Source: SZAS-18 sp038322235
Lineage (GTDB): Bacteria > Verrucomicrobiota > Verrucomicrobiia > Chthoniobacterales > SZAS-18
Direction of reading: 5' to 3'
Length of the DNA stretch: 64,000 bases
Assembly: GCA_038322235.1 (NCBI GenBank)
Contig: JBBQFQ010000005.1
Location: 1 to 64,000 of the forward strand
In this document: positions 48,769-57,444 of the stretch, one piece after another
Position numbering within the stretch: the first letter of the stretch is position 1
How the letters are laid out: each line of letters opens with the position of its first letter
Notes under the pieces: model-generated
The model's input: the letters and a program-made list of their open reading frames with translations, nothing else
What the model was told of the DNA's origin: nothing
Database searches by the model: none
Made by a program: the position numbers and the translations under genes

Positions 48769-49086
48769 GTGAGTATCCGAATTTCCTCGTGGGTGGGCGC
48801 GATTGCCAGCGTCTCGCTCTACAGCTTCCTTGGATACGCCGCCCATGTTTTTAACGAGGTGTTCGTCGATTTCGGAATTCCTCCATCGCGGACCCCAGCG
48901 CTGCTAGCTTACGGCCCGCTTATTCTTCCCGGCGTCGGACTTGTAGCAGCACTCTTGGTCATTCTCACGGATCGCGGAGGAACGCCTCACACCGCCCGTT
49001 TGGTCGTGGGCCTCGCCGTGGTTTTTCTGTTCCTCGTCTTAAGCGCAGGGTTGTTCAGCCCCGTCTTTTCAATCGGCAGTTCTTGA
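48769..49086 (+). CDS. Small hypothetical membrane protein
   Basis: A protein of 105 residues from a GTG at 48769 (VSIRISSWVGAIASVSLYSF). Three hydrophobic segments are visible: residues about 7-30, 45-68 (LLAYGPLILPGVGLVAALLVIL) and 78-98 (LVVGLAVVFLFLVLSAGLF). The frame begins further upstream at 48643, but that extension is Arg-rich and unlikely. The start is uncertain because no clear Shine-Dalgarno precedes it. No family is recognised. Confidence 0.55.
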   Translation: MSIRISSWVGAIASVSLYSFLGYAAHVFNEVFVDFGIPPSRTPALLAYGPLILPGVGLVAALLVILTDRGGTPHTARLVVGLAVVFLFLVLSAGLFSPVFSIGSS

Positions 49087-49233
49087 GCGCAGCGTGAGGA
49101 GCATGGTGGAAAGGGTGAGATATAGCGCTGGGAGCGGCGCTTGATCGGGAGGAGGAAAACGAGGTGGGCCCACCGTCGCCGCGCGGCGACCTCAATGGAG
49201 GGATTATTTCCTTTCCAACGGCGCCGCGCATTG

Positions 49234-49722
49234 TCATTTCGGCACGGGATTGGGATCGATCCAAAGGCCACGCTTCGCCGCGCGCGCTTGATCGACCGCT
49301 TCTCGCACGGACATTTCCCCTTTCTCACGCGCCTCCCAGACGAGCCCAAGGCGCGCCATTTCCTCGCTGAGGCCGACCCTGCCCCAGGCGCTTGCGGCGG
49401 CAGGACCGTTCCTCCCGCGCTCACAGACGCACAGTTGTAGGACCTTTCCCAGAATCAACCTGGCCAATGCCCGTCGCGCTTCCTGTCCGAAACGTTGGTC
49501 TGGCTGCGGCGCCACGACCTCGCCCAGCTTTAACCGCAGTCGAAGCCCTTTCGGAGTACGCACCGTGAACTGATCGCCACTCGTGACCGCAACGACGCGG
49601 GCATACTCGGGCGCCCAGTCTGGCCGGCGACCCCATGCCCACGTCGGCTCGCGAGTTTGGGCGAAGAGCTGGCCAGTCGCTCTCCAGAATAGAAAAAAAC
49701 TGAGCATCAGTTTCCTCGCCAT
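49234..49722 (-). CDS. Exported staphylococcal-nuclease-like protein, probably degenerate
   Basis: A protein of 162 residues starting MARKLMLSFFLFWRATGQLFAQ, a signal peptide. The SNase fold is recognisable from YARVVAVTSGDQFTVRTPKG, RLRLKLGEVVAPQPDQRFGQ (the family pattern is VRL.GIDAPE..Q.fG.EA) and LGLVWEAREKGEMS, and the ending AKRGLWIDPNPVPK is typical. The catalytic Glu of the DAPE-like motif is Gln here (APQP), the DGDT motif reads SGDQ, and the YGR-type arginine motif is displaced (AWGRVG). It may bind nucleic acid or be inactive. Confidence 0.75.
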   Translation of the reverse strand: MARKLMLSFFLFWRATGQLFAQTREPTWAWGRRPDWAPEYARVVAVTSGDQFTVRTPKGLRLRLKLGEVVAPQPDQRFGQEARRALARLILGKVLQLCVCERGRNGPAAASAWGRVGLSEEMARLGLVWEAREKGEMSVREAVDQARAAKRGLWIDPNPVPK

Positions 49723-49840
49723 GGGCCAAGCCTAAACGGATGGGGCGCGCCCGCAAACACCCCGGGCGCTTCGCCATCAATGCTCCACATGCTCCTGCCT
49801 CCGCGGCGCGGAACGAAGCAATCGACCGCTCCGTCCGAAA

Positions 49841-50047
49841 TCACGTTCCACCCAATCGCACCAAGTCCGTAAATTTTTGCCTGGTCCTGGTCACGATTTG
49901 CCACCAGGCGGTTCCGCTGCGCAGGTCCGCGAGTGTGACGGCGCTCAAGAAAAGCTCGCGCTGTGTTCTCCGCCCGATTCACTCTACCAGCCCCGCGTCA
50001 GCGCGCGGCCCTTTCCCTAGCTCGGATACGACATTGGTATCGAGCAC
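49841..50047 (-). pseudogene. Remnant of a vapC-like PIN toxin gene with an internal stop
   Basis: On the minus strand a GTG at 50047 opens LDTNVVSELGKGPRADAGLV, the classical N-terminus of VapC/FitB toxins. Codon 23 is TGA (49979-49981) where family members have the Trp of EWI. Read through this stop, the same frame continues IGRRTQRELFLSAVTLADLR with the conserved LFLSAVTLAELR-like second motif, then loses similarity and ends at a TGA at 49841. The C-terminal catalytic half and a cognate antitoxin gene are missing. It is 69 codons against about 140 in intact genes, so it is a truncated, non-functional relic. Confidence 0.75.
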
Positions 50048-50066
50048 GTGCCAAAGTCGGTGACTT

Positions 50067-50456
50067 TCAAGACTCGGATTCAGCAGGAGCGGGAACCAGC
50101 GGTGGCGGCGCGGCCTCCCGGAAGCCGCGCACGAAGGCGACGGCGACGAGCGCCACTCCCGCGGCGCGCAAGCCGGCGAGCAGCGCGAAGGCGACCACCC
50201 GGAACCAGCGGTAATGGACAGCATACTCCTGCCCGATCGCTTGAATCTGCGGAGCAAACAGATAGTCCGCCAGGACCAGCAGCGTGGCGCCGAGGGCCGC
50301 GAGACAGAGTAGGAGAAACCCGACGCGGCGGGTCCGCCACCAACCCCAGCTCGAGAACCCGATCACGACGAGGTTTCCCGTCATCACGGCCACGGACGCA
50401 CTCAGAGACAGCCCGTCCGTCTTGAGGAGCGATTGCAAGAGCGATTGCAGGTCCAT
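50067..50456 (-). CDS. Hypothetical membrane protein with four helices
   Basis: A protein of 129 residues starting MDLQSLLQSLLKTDGLSLSA. Four hydrophobic segments are seen: VAVMTGNLVVIGFSSWGWW, VGFLLLCLAALGATLLVLAD, then VVAFALLAGLRAAGVALVAV preceded by a polar loop with YAVHYRWFR. The C-terminus is Pro-rich. The start at 50456 is chosen because the upstream extension is a Cys/Arg-rich stretch of another frame. No family is recognised. It lies 58 bases past the cyanophycinase-like stop, in the same direction. Confidence 0.6.
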   Translation of the reverse strand: MDLQSLLQSLLKTDGLSLSASVAVMTGNLVVIGFSSWGWWRTRRVGFLLLCLAALGATLLVLADYLFAPQIQAIGQEYAVHYRWFRVVAFALLAGLRAAGVALVAVAFVRGFREAAPPPLVPAPAESES

Positions 50457-50514
50457 GGGCGGCGCGAAGGATGGAGCGAAGCAGCGCCGTCCGCAGATGC
50501 AAGGCATCGCGAAG

Positions 50515-51504
50515 CTACTCCGGCCCACCCTGCAACTTTCCCGCCGCCACCGAGACGCGGTGGCGCGGCGGGATCGGCGTCTCGGGAGAGAGAAGCTGGG
50601 CCAGCGGCAAGTCCGTTCCCGACGCGAAGGGCACGACCATCACCTCGCTCACGATGAGGGGCCGGCCGCGCTCGGGGACTTCCAGTTTCGCGGCGGGAAT
50701 GACGAACCAGGCGCGACCTTCCGAAACGCTACTGACGACCCGGGCCACCCCGTCGGCCTCGACGCAGAGCATCGTGCGTTCGTCGACCCCGATGCCAACG
50801 ACCCGAGCGGGCGTTTCCGAAGCTCCGAGGCGCGCGACGAAGGCGATGAGCCGGCCCAACCGCTTCCGGGCCATGAAGTGCGTATCAGTGATGATCCCGC
50901 GGAGGAGCGGGATGTGCAGAAAGTCCGTCTCGAAGGTCATCTGCCGGTTGAACGGATCCGCCAGCGCCGTCGCGGAGTCGAGTTCGCCTTCCTCCATCGC
51001 GCTAAAACAATATTGCCCCAGAATGGCGAGCCCCGCGCTCGTGCCACCAATGGGTTTCCCCGCGCGCACGTGCGCGTCCAGCGCCGCGCTCACCGGCGTT
51101 CCCTTCCAGTAGCGCACGTAAAGTGACTGATCGCCGCCGGCGAGGAAGACACCGTCCGCGTGCGCGATCGTCGAGAGCACCTTTGGATCGGTGGAGGCCT
51201 CGCGATCGTGGAAAACAATCGTCTCCACAGACGCGACGCCCCCGAGCTCACGGAAAAGGTACCCATTAAGGCCGTCGCCTCCGGAGGCCCGGAGAACGAC
51301 GATCCGGCCACCGCCCGCCTTGCGAAGGAACCAGCGAAACGCCTCGTCGACTTCCCCACCGCCTCCCGCCAGCATGACGGCCCCCTCGGTCTGCACTCGC
51401 GGAGCCGAAACGGGATCGCCGATGACGTGGTAGTCAAAGGAGGCGCCTCGCCACGCGGGAATTCCGAGCCACACGGCGAGGAGAAGAAGGAACGGTCGAA
51501 GCAT
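50515..51504 (-). CDS. Exported cyanophycinase-like peptidase S51 family protein
   Basis: A protein of 329 residues starting MLRPFLLLLAVWLGIPAWRG, a signal peptide. Family features: AVMLAGGGGEVDEAFRWFL near the N-terminus, GVFLAGGDQSLYVRYW, the nucleophile in PIGGTSAGLAILGQYCFSAM (Ser of GTSAG), and THFMARKRLGRLIAFVARLG with RVVGIGVDERTMLCVEADGV. Enzymes of this group release beta-Asp-Arg dipeptides from cyanophycin; exported relatives act on outside polymer or other peptides. There is no cyanophycin synthetase gene in the window, so an extracellular scavenging role is plausible but unproven. Confidence 0.88.
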   Translation of the reverse strand: MLRPFLLLLAVWLGIPAWRGASFDYHVIGDPVSAPRVQTEGAVMLAGGGGEVDEAFRWFLRKAGGGRIVVLRASGGDGLNGYLFRELGGVASVETIVFHDREASTDPKVLSTIAHADGVFLAGGDQSLYVRYWKGTPVSAALDAHVRAGKPIGGTSAGLAILGQYCFSAMEEGELDSATALADPFNRQMTFETDFLHIPLLRGIITDTHFMARKRLGRLIAFVARLGASETPARVVGIGVDERTMLCVEADGVARVVSSVSEGRAWFVIPAAKLEVPERGRPLIVSEVMVVPFASGTDLPLAQLLSPETPIPPRHRVSVAAGKLQGGPE

Positions 51505-51594
51505 GGGGAGCGCGATCCATCGCGGCGGCGGTGACTCGTGTCACGCCTGACTTTGTCATCGCACCCGCGCGGCAATCGTGTTCGATTCTGCCGG

Positions 51595-52140
51595 ATGAGC
51601 TTGGAAACCGCCGCGGAGCCAAACTGGAAACATGACGGCGTGCGGGTCGTGCGGGGGACCGAGCTCGATCCGAACACCGCGCAAACGCGCGGGATGAATC
51701 GGGCCGCCGCCATCACGCGTGCCCGCACCGGCGCCGAAAAACTCTGGGCGGGGACGGTGGTCATTGATCCCAATGCGAAGACCGGCGCCCATCACCACGG
51801 CGCGGTGGAGAGCGTGATCTACGTGGTGAGCGGTCGGGCGCGAATGCGCTGGGGCGACCGGCTCGAGTTCACGGCGGAGGCTGGGCCGGGCGATTTCATC
51901 TACGTGCCGCCGTTTGTGCCGCATCAGGAGATCAACGCCAACCCCGGCGAACCCCTCTCGTGCGTGCTGGTCCGGAGCGGGCAGGACCCCGTGGTGGTAA
52001 ATCTCGACCTCACGCCCGCCGAAGCGCCGGAGGAAGTGTACTGGGTCGACGACCTGCACCCGCATCCGCACCCGCCTGCCGATGAGCCGTCCCACCCGAC
52101 CGCCACCGAGTGCGGAGGAGCCGAGCGGGGCGCGTCATGA
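51595..52140 (+). CDS. Cupin-domain protein
   Basis: A protein of 181 residues starting MSLETAAEPNWKHDGVRVVR. The cupin motif 1 is GAHHHGAVESVIYVVSGRAR (metal-type histidines and Glu) and motif 2 is GDFIYVPPFVPHQEINANPG. The tail (WVDDLHPHPHPPADEPSHP) is His/Pro-rich and could bind metal. A metal-binding small-molecule or regulatory role is likely, but no substrate is evident. Its stop overlaps the start of the TauE/SafE permease gene by four bases, so the two are translationally coupled and probably work on the same anion or its metabolite. Confidence 0.85.
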   Translation: MSLETAAEPNWKHDGVRVVRGTELDPNTAQTRGMNRAAAITRARTGAEKLWAGTVVIDPNAKTGAHHHGAVESVIYVVSGRARMRWGDRLEFTAEAGPGDFIYVPPFVPHQEINANPGEPLSCVLVRSGQDPVVVNLDLTPAEAPEEVYWVDDLHPHPHPPADEPSHPTATECGGAERGAS

Positions 52141-52886
52141 TTTACGCGCTCCTTTTTCTCGCCGCGCTTGGGGCGGGCTTCATGAACGGGGTGGCCGGCG
52201 GCGGCTCCTTTCTGACGTTCCCGGCGCTGACGTTCGCCGGCGTCCCCTCGGTCCTGGCGAATGCTTCGAGCACCGTGGCGCTTTTCCCCGGTACCTGCAC
52301 GAGCGCGTGGGCGTTCCGCGGGCAGTTCCGCGACTTCGAAAAAATCCCGTTCCGCGTGATGATGATCGTGAGCGTGCTCGGCGGAGTCACCGGTGCGCTG
52401 CTCCTGCTCTGGACGCCTCAGCAATCATTCGACCGGATCGTTCCCTGGCTGCTGCTCATCGCTACGGTGGTCTTCGCGCTGGGCCCGCGCCTCGCCGCGC
52501 TGGTCGAGCGCGTCTTCCATGCGGGCCCCGGCACCATCCTCGTCGCGCAGTTTCTCGTCTCGATCTACGGCGGTTACTTCGGCGGGGCTGTGGGCCTGAT
52601 GATGCTCGCGACCTGGAGCCTCTTCAGCCTCGGGGACGTCAAAACGATGGCCGCGAATCGGCTCCTCCTCGTGAGCGGGATGAATGGGATCGCCGTCGTC
52701 TGCTTCATCATCGCCGGCAAGGTGCTCTGGACCGAGACGATGCTCATGCTCGTCGCCGCCGTGATCGGGGGCTATGGGGGAGCGCGGGTCGCCCAGCGCC
52801 TGAATCCCGAACACCTTCGGGCCGTCATCAGCGTAGTGAATGTCGCGGTGACCATCGCTTTCTTTGTTCGGGGATACGGCCGGTAG
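52137..52886 (+). CDS. TauE/SafE family membrane transporter
   Basis: A protein of 249 residues with about eight hydrophobic segments. The N-terminus MIYALLFLAALGAGFMNGVA runs into GGGSFLTFPALTFAGVPSVL, the first TauE/SafE motif, and the second half has SIYGGYFGGAVGLMMLATWS, the repeated motif. The family exports or imports sulfonates and sulfur-containing or organic anions. The start overlaps the cupin stop (ATGA). Confidence 0.9.
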   Translation: MIYALLFLAALGAGFMNGVAGGGSFLTFPALTFAGVPSVLANASSTVALFPGTCTSAWAFRGQFRDFEKIPFRVMMIVSVLGGVTGALLLLWTPQQSFDRIVPWLLLIATVVFALGPRLAALVERVFHAGPGTILVAQFLVSIYGGYFGGAVGLMMLATWSLFSLGDVKTMAANRLLLVSGMNGIAVVCFIIAGKVLWTETMLMLVAAVIGGYGGARVAQRLNPEHLRAVISVVNVAVTIAFFVRGYGR

Positions 52887-53061
52887 CCGTCCGCGGCAAA
52901 CAGCGCTCTCATCACGGGGCAGCGTGAATTCGTCAACCTTCCCCCTCGGAGCTGTTTTATCGAGCGGGCAGAACCCGGGGCCGAGCTCGATCTAAACCTG
53001 ACACATCCGCCGCATTGATTAGACCGCCGTTTTCGGCGAAGCGTGCGGGCGAACGACCGAC

Positions 53062-54642
53062 ATGAAACGCTTTTTCCAGTTCCTCCTCTTTGTTTTCCTG
53101 CTCTCGTCCGCAGTCTCGGCGCTTTACGTCTGGAAGACGCGCCGGGGCGACGTGCTCCCGACGGCAGCCGGCGGGAAACGCACGCCTGAGAAATTTACGA
53201 CCGCGGAGGGTCCCACGCTCGACCTGAAAGACGTGAACGTCCTCGCGGAGATGAGCCGGCAACAGACGAAGCTCGCCAGCGCGGTGATCCCGTCGGTCGT
53301 GAGCGTGTCGACGCAGAAGGTGCAACGCCAGCGGACGGTGCGCGATCCCTTCGCGGAGTTCTTCGGTTTGCTCGATCCGTCCCAGCGGCAGGGTCGCGTG
53401 CAATCCTCGCTCGGGTCCGGCGCGATCGTGTCCAAGGAAGGCCACATCGTGACGAACAACCACGTGATCGACGGGATGGATCAGATCAAGGTCCAGCTCC
53501 ACGACGGCCGGGAGTTTCCCGCCCGCCTGATCGGAGCCGCCCCGGCGAATGATCTGGCGATCTTGAAGATCGACGCGGGCGACCTGACGCCGCTCCCGTT
53601 CGGAAATTCGGACGCCGTCCAGGTGGGCGAAATGGTCTACGCCGTCGGGAATCCCTTCGGGCTCGAGGAGACGCTGACGCAGGGCATCATCAGCGCGAAG
53701 GGGCGACGCGCCGCGGAAAGCGGCGGAGAGTTTTTCCAGACGGACGCCGCGATCAACCCCGGCAACTCCGGCGGCCCGCTCGTCAGCGTCCGGGGCGAAC
53801 TAGTCGGGATCAACACGATGATCTATTCGCAGACCGGCGGCTCGGTCGGCATCGGATTCGCCATTCCGTCGGCCGTCGTGAAGCGGGTGCTCGAAAGCGT
53901 CCTGAAGACGGGTCGCGTGATCCGACCCTACCTCGGCATCACGCCACGCGATCTCACTCCCGCGCTCGCCCAGAGTCTTGGCATTCCCGATCAACGCGGG
54001 GCGGTCGTGGCCGAAGTCGGTCAGGGCACGCCCGCCGAGGCGGCCGGACTCCTGCCGCGCGACGTCATCACGAAGTTCAACGAAAAGCCCGTGCGCGACG
54101 CGCTCGACCTGCGCAATCGCGTACTGGAGACCGAGATCGATGCGAAGGTGCCGATCGAACTTTTGCGGGAAGGGAAGCCCCTCACCCTGACGGCGCAGGT
54201 GCGGGAACTCCCCGCGGATGCCACCCGGGTAAATCCCGTCACCCCAGGCGGCGGGTCCGCCCCTCAAGTACCACCACAGAGCCAGCCCCAACCGCCGGGC
54301 AATTTCGGGTTTCGCCAGCGTCCGAACCAGACTCCGCCGTCGGCGGCCGGGAAGAGCGCGCTCAGCGGCGTGGACGTGGCCGACGTCACCCCGAAGGTGG
54401 CCGCCCGGCTGAACGTGCCGGCAGACCTGCAGGGAGTCGTGGTGCAGCGCGTCGACGAGTCCTCGCCCGCCGCGGCGGTTCTCCGCGAGAGTGACATCAT
54501 CGAGGAAGTGAATCAGCAGGCCGTGACCGATTCGCGCGGATTCCAGCAGGCGATCGCGGCCGCACCCGCGGGACGCGATGTTCTTCTCTCGATCGTGCGG
54601 GACCGGGCGCGTAGCTTTGTCGTGATCCCCTCCCCGCGCTGA
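53062..54642 (+). CDS. DegP/HtrA-type serine protease with two PDZ domains
   Basis: A protein of 526 residues starting MKRFFQFLLFVFLLSSAVSA, a signal peptide or anchor. The trypsin-like domain shows the triad His134 (TNNHVIDG), Asp164 (NDLAILKI) and Ser236 (GNSGGPLV). The first PDZ covers about residues 290-385 (YLGITPRDLTPALAQSLGIP), then a Pro/Gln-rich linker, then a second PDZ at about 430-520 (LSGVDVADVTPKVAARLNVP). It degrades or refolds damaged periplasmic proteins. It stands alone, 175 bases after the TauE gene and 33 bases before pxpA. Confidence 0.93.
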   Translation: MKRFFQFLLFVFLLSSAVSALYVWKTRRGDVLPTAAGGKRTPEKFTTAEGPTLDLKDVNVLAEMSRQQTKLASAVIPSVVSVSTQKVQRQRTVRDPFAEFFGLLDPSQRQGRVQSSLGSGAIVSKEGHIVTNNHVIDGMDQIKVQLHDGREFPARLIGAAPANDLAILKIDAGDLTPLPFGNSDAVQVGEMVYAVGNPFGLEETLTQGIISAKGRRAAESGGEFFQTDAAINPGNSGGPLVSVRGELVGINTMIYSQTGGSVGIGFAIPSAVVKRVLESVLKTGRVIRPYLGITPRDLTPALAQSLGIPDQRGAVVAEVGQGTPAEAAGLLPRDVITKFNEKPVRDALDLRNRVLETEIDAKVPIELLREGKPLTLTAQVRELPADATRVNPVTPGGGSAPQVPPQSQPQPPGNFGFRQRPNQTPPSAAGKSALSGVDVADVTPKVAARLNVPADLQGVVVQRVDESSPAAAVLRESDIIEEVNQQAVTDSRGFQQAIAAAPAGRDVLLSIVRDRARSFVVIPSPR

Positions 54643-54675
54643 TCCGGACCTTCAGCGACGTCATTGCCATCACCC

Positions 54676-55419
54676 GTGGCCCGCTGCGTCGACCTCAACT
54701 GCGATTGTGGGGAAGGGAGCGGCAGCGACTCCGCGCTCGTGCCGCTCGTGACCTCGGTGAATATCGCCTGCGGCGCCCACGCCGGCGACGACGAGACGAT
54801 GCGCGCAACCAGCGTCCTCGCGCAGGCGCACGGGGTCGCGATTGGCGCCCACCCGGGCTACGCGGATCGGGCGAACTTTGGCCGCGATGAGCTGCCGCAG
54901 TCGGCCGCCGAACTCACCCGCCTCGTGACCGGCCAGCTCGACGCCCTGGCGCGCCAGACTGCGTTCACGCACGTCAAACCCCACGGCGCACTCTACAACC
55001 TGGCCGCTCGTGATCCTGCGGTGGCCCGCGTGATCGCCCGGGCCATTCGGGTGTTCGACCCTGCGCTGTTGGTTTACGGGCTGGCGGGGAGCGTCTCTCT
55101 CCGGGAGGCAACGGAGGTGGGTCTTGCGGTCGTCCATGAGGCGTTCGCCGATCGCACCTACCAGGGCGATGGGTCGCTCACGCCGCGATCCCGCCCCGAT
55201 GCCTTGATCTCGAATGAGGAGGAAGCGGTCGGCCAGGCGCTGCGGATGGTGCTGGAAGGAATCGTTCGCGCCACGGACGGATCGGAAGTGGCGATTCGGG
55301 CCGACAGCATCTGTCTCCATGGCGACGGCGCGCAAGCCGTCGCTTTTGCTCACCGGCTGCGCGAGGCCCTCCGCGAAAACGGAGTGGAAGTGAGGGCGCT
55401 GCCGCCACCTCGCTTTTGA
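54676..55419 (+). CDS. pxpA: 5-oxoprolinase subunit A (LamB/YcsF family)
   Basis: A protein of 247 residues from a GTG at 54676 (VARCVDLNCDCGEGSG), which places the conserved DLNCDxGEG five residues from the start as in the family; a TTG 12 bases upstream is an alternative. Further landmarks: VNIACGAHAGDDETMRATSV, VAIGAHPGYADRANFGR, THVKPHGALYN and EAFADRTYQGDGSLTPRS. PxpA works with PxpB and PxpC to cleave 5-oxoproline using ATP. The B and C subunit genes are not next to it here, which is unusual. Confidence 0.92.
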   Translation: MARCVDLNCDCGEGSGSDSALVPLVTSVNIACGAHAGDDETMRATSVLAQAHGVAIGAHPGYADRANFGRDELPQSAAELTRLVTGQLDALARQTAFTHVKPHGALYNLAARDPAVARVIARAIRVFDPALLVYGLAGSVSLREATEVGLAVVHEAFADRTYQGDGSLTPRSRPDALISNEEEAVGQALRMVLEGIVRATDGSEVAIRADSICLHGDGAQAVAFAHRLREALRENGVEVRALPPPRF

Positions 55420-55450
55420 CCGCGCTCCCGAAAAACCCCACACTCCGCCC

Positions 55451-55681
55451 ATGGAAGAAAAAGATCTTGAACGCTTCATGGCCGCCACGAGCGAAGCCCT
55501 CCGCCTGCTGGGCGGAAGCCCCTGGCTTCAATCCGCCGTGATCAGCGCCGGCGATACGCTGACCTTCGCCGAGTCTGCCTCGATCGTGGAGGGCTGCGTC
55601 CGCGAGCTGGAGAAACTGACCGGCGCGAAGCGCTTGAAGCCGCGCTCCCGGCCGGGCGATGCGAAAGCCGGCGAGAACTGA
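55451..55681 (+). CDS. Small hypothetical protein
   Basis: A protein of 76 residues starting MEEKDLERFMAATSEALRLL, 31 bases after the pxpA stop on the same strand. It is helical and charged, with a basic C-terminus (KRLKPRSRPGDAKAGEN). No family is recognised. Spacing suggests a joint transcript with pxpA. Confidence 0.5.
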   Translation: MEEKDLERFMAATSEALRLLGGSPWLQSAVISAGDTLTFAESASIVEGCVRELEKLTGAKRLKPRSRPGDAKAGEN

Positions 55682-56063
55682 GCCTTATTCCGAGCGGTGG
55701 AGATCCCAAGAAAGGGTCCGTTCGATCGCTCTCCGGAAGCGTCCGTCGCGCTCATCAGATTGTTTTTCGAACGCCAGCGCTAAGCAAGGGCGGCGGAATT
55801 TTTGGGCGACGCCGGCTTGGAAACCCCGGTGGGGCAGGCGCGGCTGGACCCAGCGGTCGTCTCACCAAGCGCCAACCGTGCCGCTCCCGTGTCCCCGCAG
55901 ACCTCGGCGATCACTTTTCGACTTCGTTCGCGAGGCGCTTGCTCTGGAGGTCAGGCGATAAATCTCGTTTTATATCTTGTCGGACGCCACGCGGCGCACC
56001 GACCGCGCGCGAACCATTTGCATGAACTCAAGCACTCCGGACAAGAGCACGGGCATCAACGCG
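55682..56063. other. 382-base gap without a supported gene
   Basis: Two short plus frames cross the gap but lack a start with a ribosome-binding site. A run TTTATATCTTG near 55970 is AT-rich and could be part of the promoter of the exported protein at 56064. Nothing else is recognised. Confidence 0.4.
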
Positions 56064-56606
56064 ATGAAACTGAATCGCACTTTTGGATTCACCATCGCGC
56101 TAATCGTAGCCGCGGGGCTGCACTTTGGCGCCGGGCGTTGTCAGGCGGATCCCACTGCGGTCGGGGTGCCGAAGGGCAGCCCGGTTTTCAACGTCGAGAT
56201 GCCAGACGGCTGGAAGGCCAAAGATGCCCTGACGGGGATCAGCCCCGAACTGTGGTCGGCGGACAACGGCATCAATGTCAGCTTCCAGAAAGTGGGTGCA
56301 TTCGCGGATGATGAAGCCGGTAAGACGAGGGTTGATAACGAAGCGAAGATGACCGCGCTGGGAGCGAAGGATATCAAATGCACGGAACCGCCGGCCGTCG
56401 CCGCAGCTGAGGTAGCCGGAAATAAGTCTTATCAGACCACCTACACCTACGGAACCGGCGACGAGGCCTACATGGTACAGGTGAATGCATTCAGCCTCGA
56501 CGGAAAAGAATACTACCTGGCGCAATTCCGCGGTCCGGTTGCAAAGGTGCAAGCGGGCTCGGCATCAATTGCGGGCTTGCTCGAATCCATCGCGGCGGAG
56601 AAGTAA
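56064..56606 (+). CDS. Exported protein of unknown function
   Basis: A protein of 180 residues starting MKLNRTFGFTIALIVAAGLH, a signal peptide with probable cleavage near CQA-DP. The mature part has SPVFNVEMPDGWKAKDALTG, then SFQKVGAFADDEAGKTRVDN and SYQTTYTYGTGDEAYMVQVN, which looks like a DUF1795/PsbP-like or similar lipoprotein-like beta domain that binds a ligand. I do not assign a function. The frame starts earlier, but the ATG at 56064 directly precedes the signal peptide. Confidence 0.7.
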   Translation: MKLNRTFGFTIALIVAAGLHFGAGRCQADPTAVGVPKGSPVFNVEMPDGWKAKDALTGISPELWSADNGINVSFQKVGAFADDEAGKTRVDNEAKMTALGAKDIKCTEPPAVAAAEVAGNKSYQTTYTYGTGDEAYMVQVNAFSLDGKEYYLAQFRGPVAKVQAGSASIAGLLESIAAEK

Positions 56607-56670
56607 TCAGAGTTGTCTCTGGGATGCCGTTACTCGCCAGCGTCGATCGCTGAATCCGTTCATCCGGCCG

Positions 56671-57444
56671 TCAGTCCGCCGCGTCCCGGAGCCTGGTCGC
56701 AAAATCCCGGAGTTCCGGCTCGGCGAGATCCGAGATGACGACCGTACGCATCCCCGCGTGGCGCCAGTGTACCAGCCGAAAGCCATCGCGGGCCGCCCAG
56801 GCGGATTCCGTCTCGCCGTCACCAGGCGAAATGAAGACATCGATGCGATGGAGGCGCCGAAGATACACGAGTGCGGCGACCGTACGCTGGCCGACGAAGT
56901 CGAGCCGGGCGCCGCTCAGCGGGAAGCCCGCACTGGCGAGATCAACGACGGGCGGGGAAAAATCGAGCCGCGATGCCAGCCAGGGTTTCACCGTGTGGCG
57001 GTCGCTTGATTCCACGGCGACGAGCGGTCCGACGAGGGACGCCCGCACGTGGCTGTTCAGCGCGTCCGCGAGGAACGCGGGAAGTCCCCCGCCGCCGCCG
57101 CCCGGCGGAACAAAGGCGAGCCCGAGCCCGATGAGGACGGCGATGGCGGCAGCCAGCGGCAGCCAGCGCGCGGGAGCGGGCGGCGAGAAGGCGACGACGC
57201 TGGCACGCGCGTCTGCATTTACGAGTTCGCGGATCGTCAGTCGCACCCGCCGGTGCAGCGCTTCGGGGGCGGATGGGCGCGAAACGCGGGCGCGGAGGAG
57301 CGCCGTCATCGCTGCGTTTCGCGCGCCCACGGCGCGGCAGCTTTCGCAGCTGGCGAGATGCTGCTCGATCGTCACGGAGTGAACGAGATCGAGTTCGCCA
57401 TCGAGGCAGGCATCGAGGAGCGGGCGTACTTCGGCGCAGTTCAT
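56671..57444 (-). CDS. Anti-sigma factor with zinc-finger (ZAS) domain
   Basis: A protein of 257 residues. The N-terminus MNCAEVRPLLDACLDGEL and HLASCESCRAVGARNAAMTA give the ZAS pattern (HxxxCxxC at about 29-36), a cytoplasmic anti-sigma domain. A membrane segment lies at about 92-112 (WLPLAAAIAVLIGLGLAFVP), so the rest (FLADALNSHVRASLVGPLVA onward) is outside the cytoplasm and could sense the signal. It holds the sigma factor inactive until redox or envelope stress. It overlaps the sigma gene by four bases (ATGA), the usual order sigma then anti-sigma. Confidence 0.9.
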   Translation of the reverse strand: MNCAEVRPLLDACLDGELDLVHSVTIEQHLASCESCRAVGARNAAMTALLRARVSRPSAPEALHRRVRLTIRELVNADARASVVAFSPPAPARWLPLAAAIAVLIGLGLAFVPPGGGGGGLPAFLADALNSHVRASLVGPLVAVESSDRHTVKPWLASRLDFSPPVVDLASAGFPLSGARLDFVGQRTVAALVYLRRLHRIDVFISPGDGETESAWAARDGFRLVHWRHAGMRTVVISDLAEPELRDFATRLRDAAD

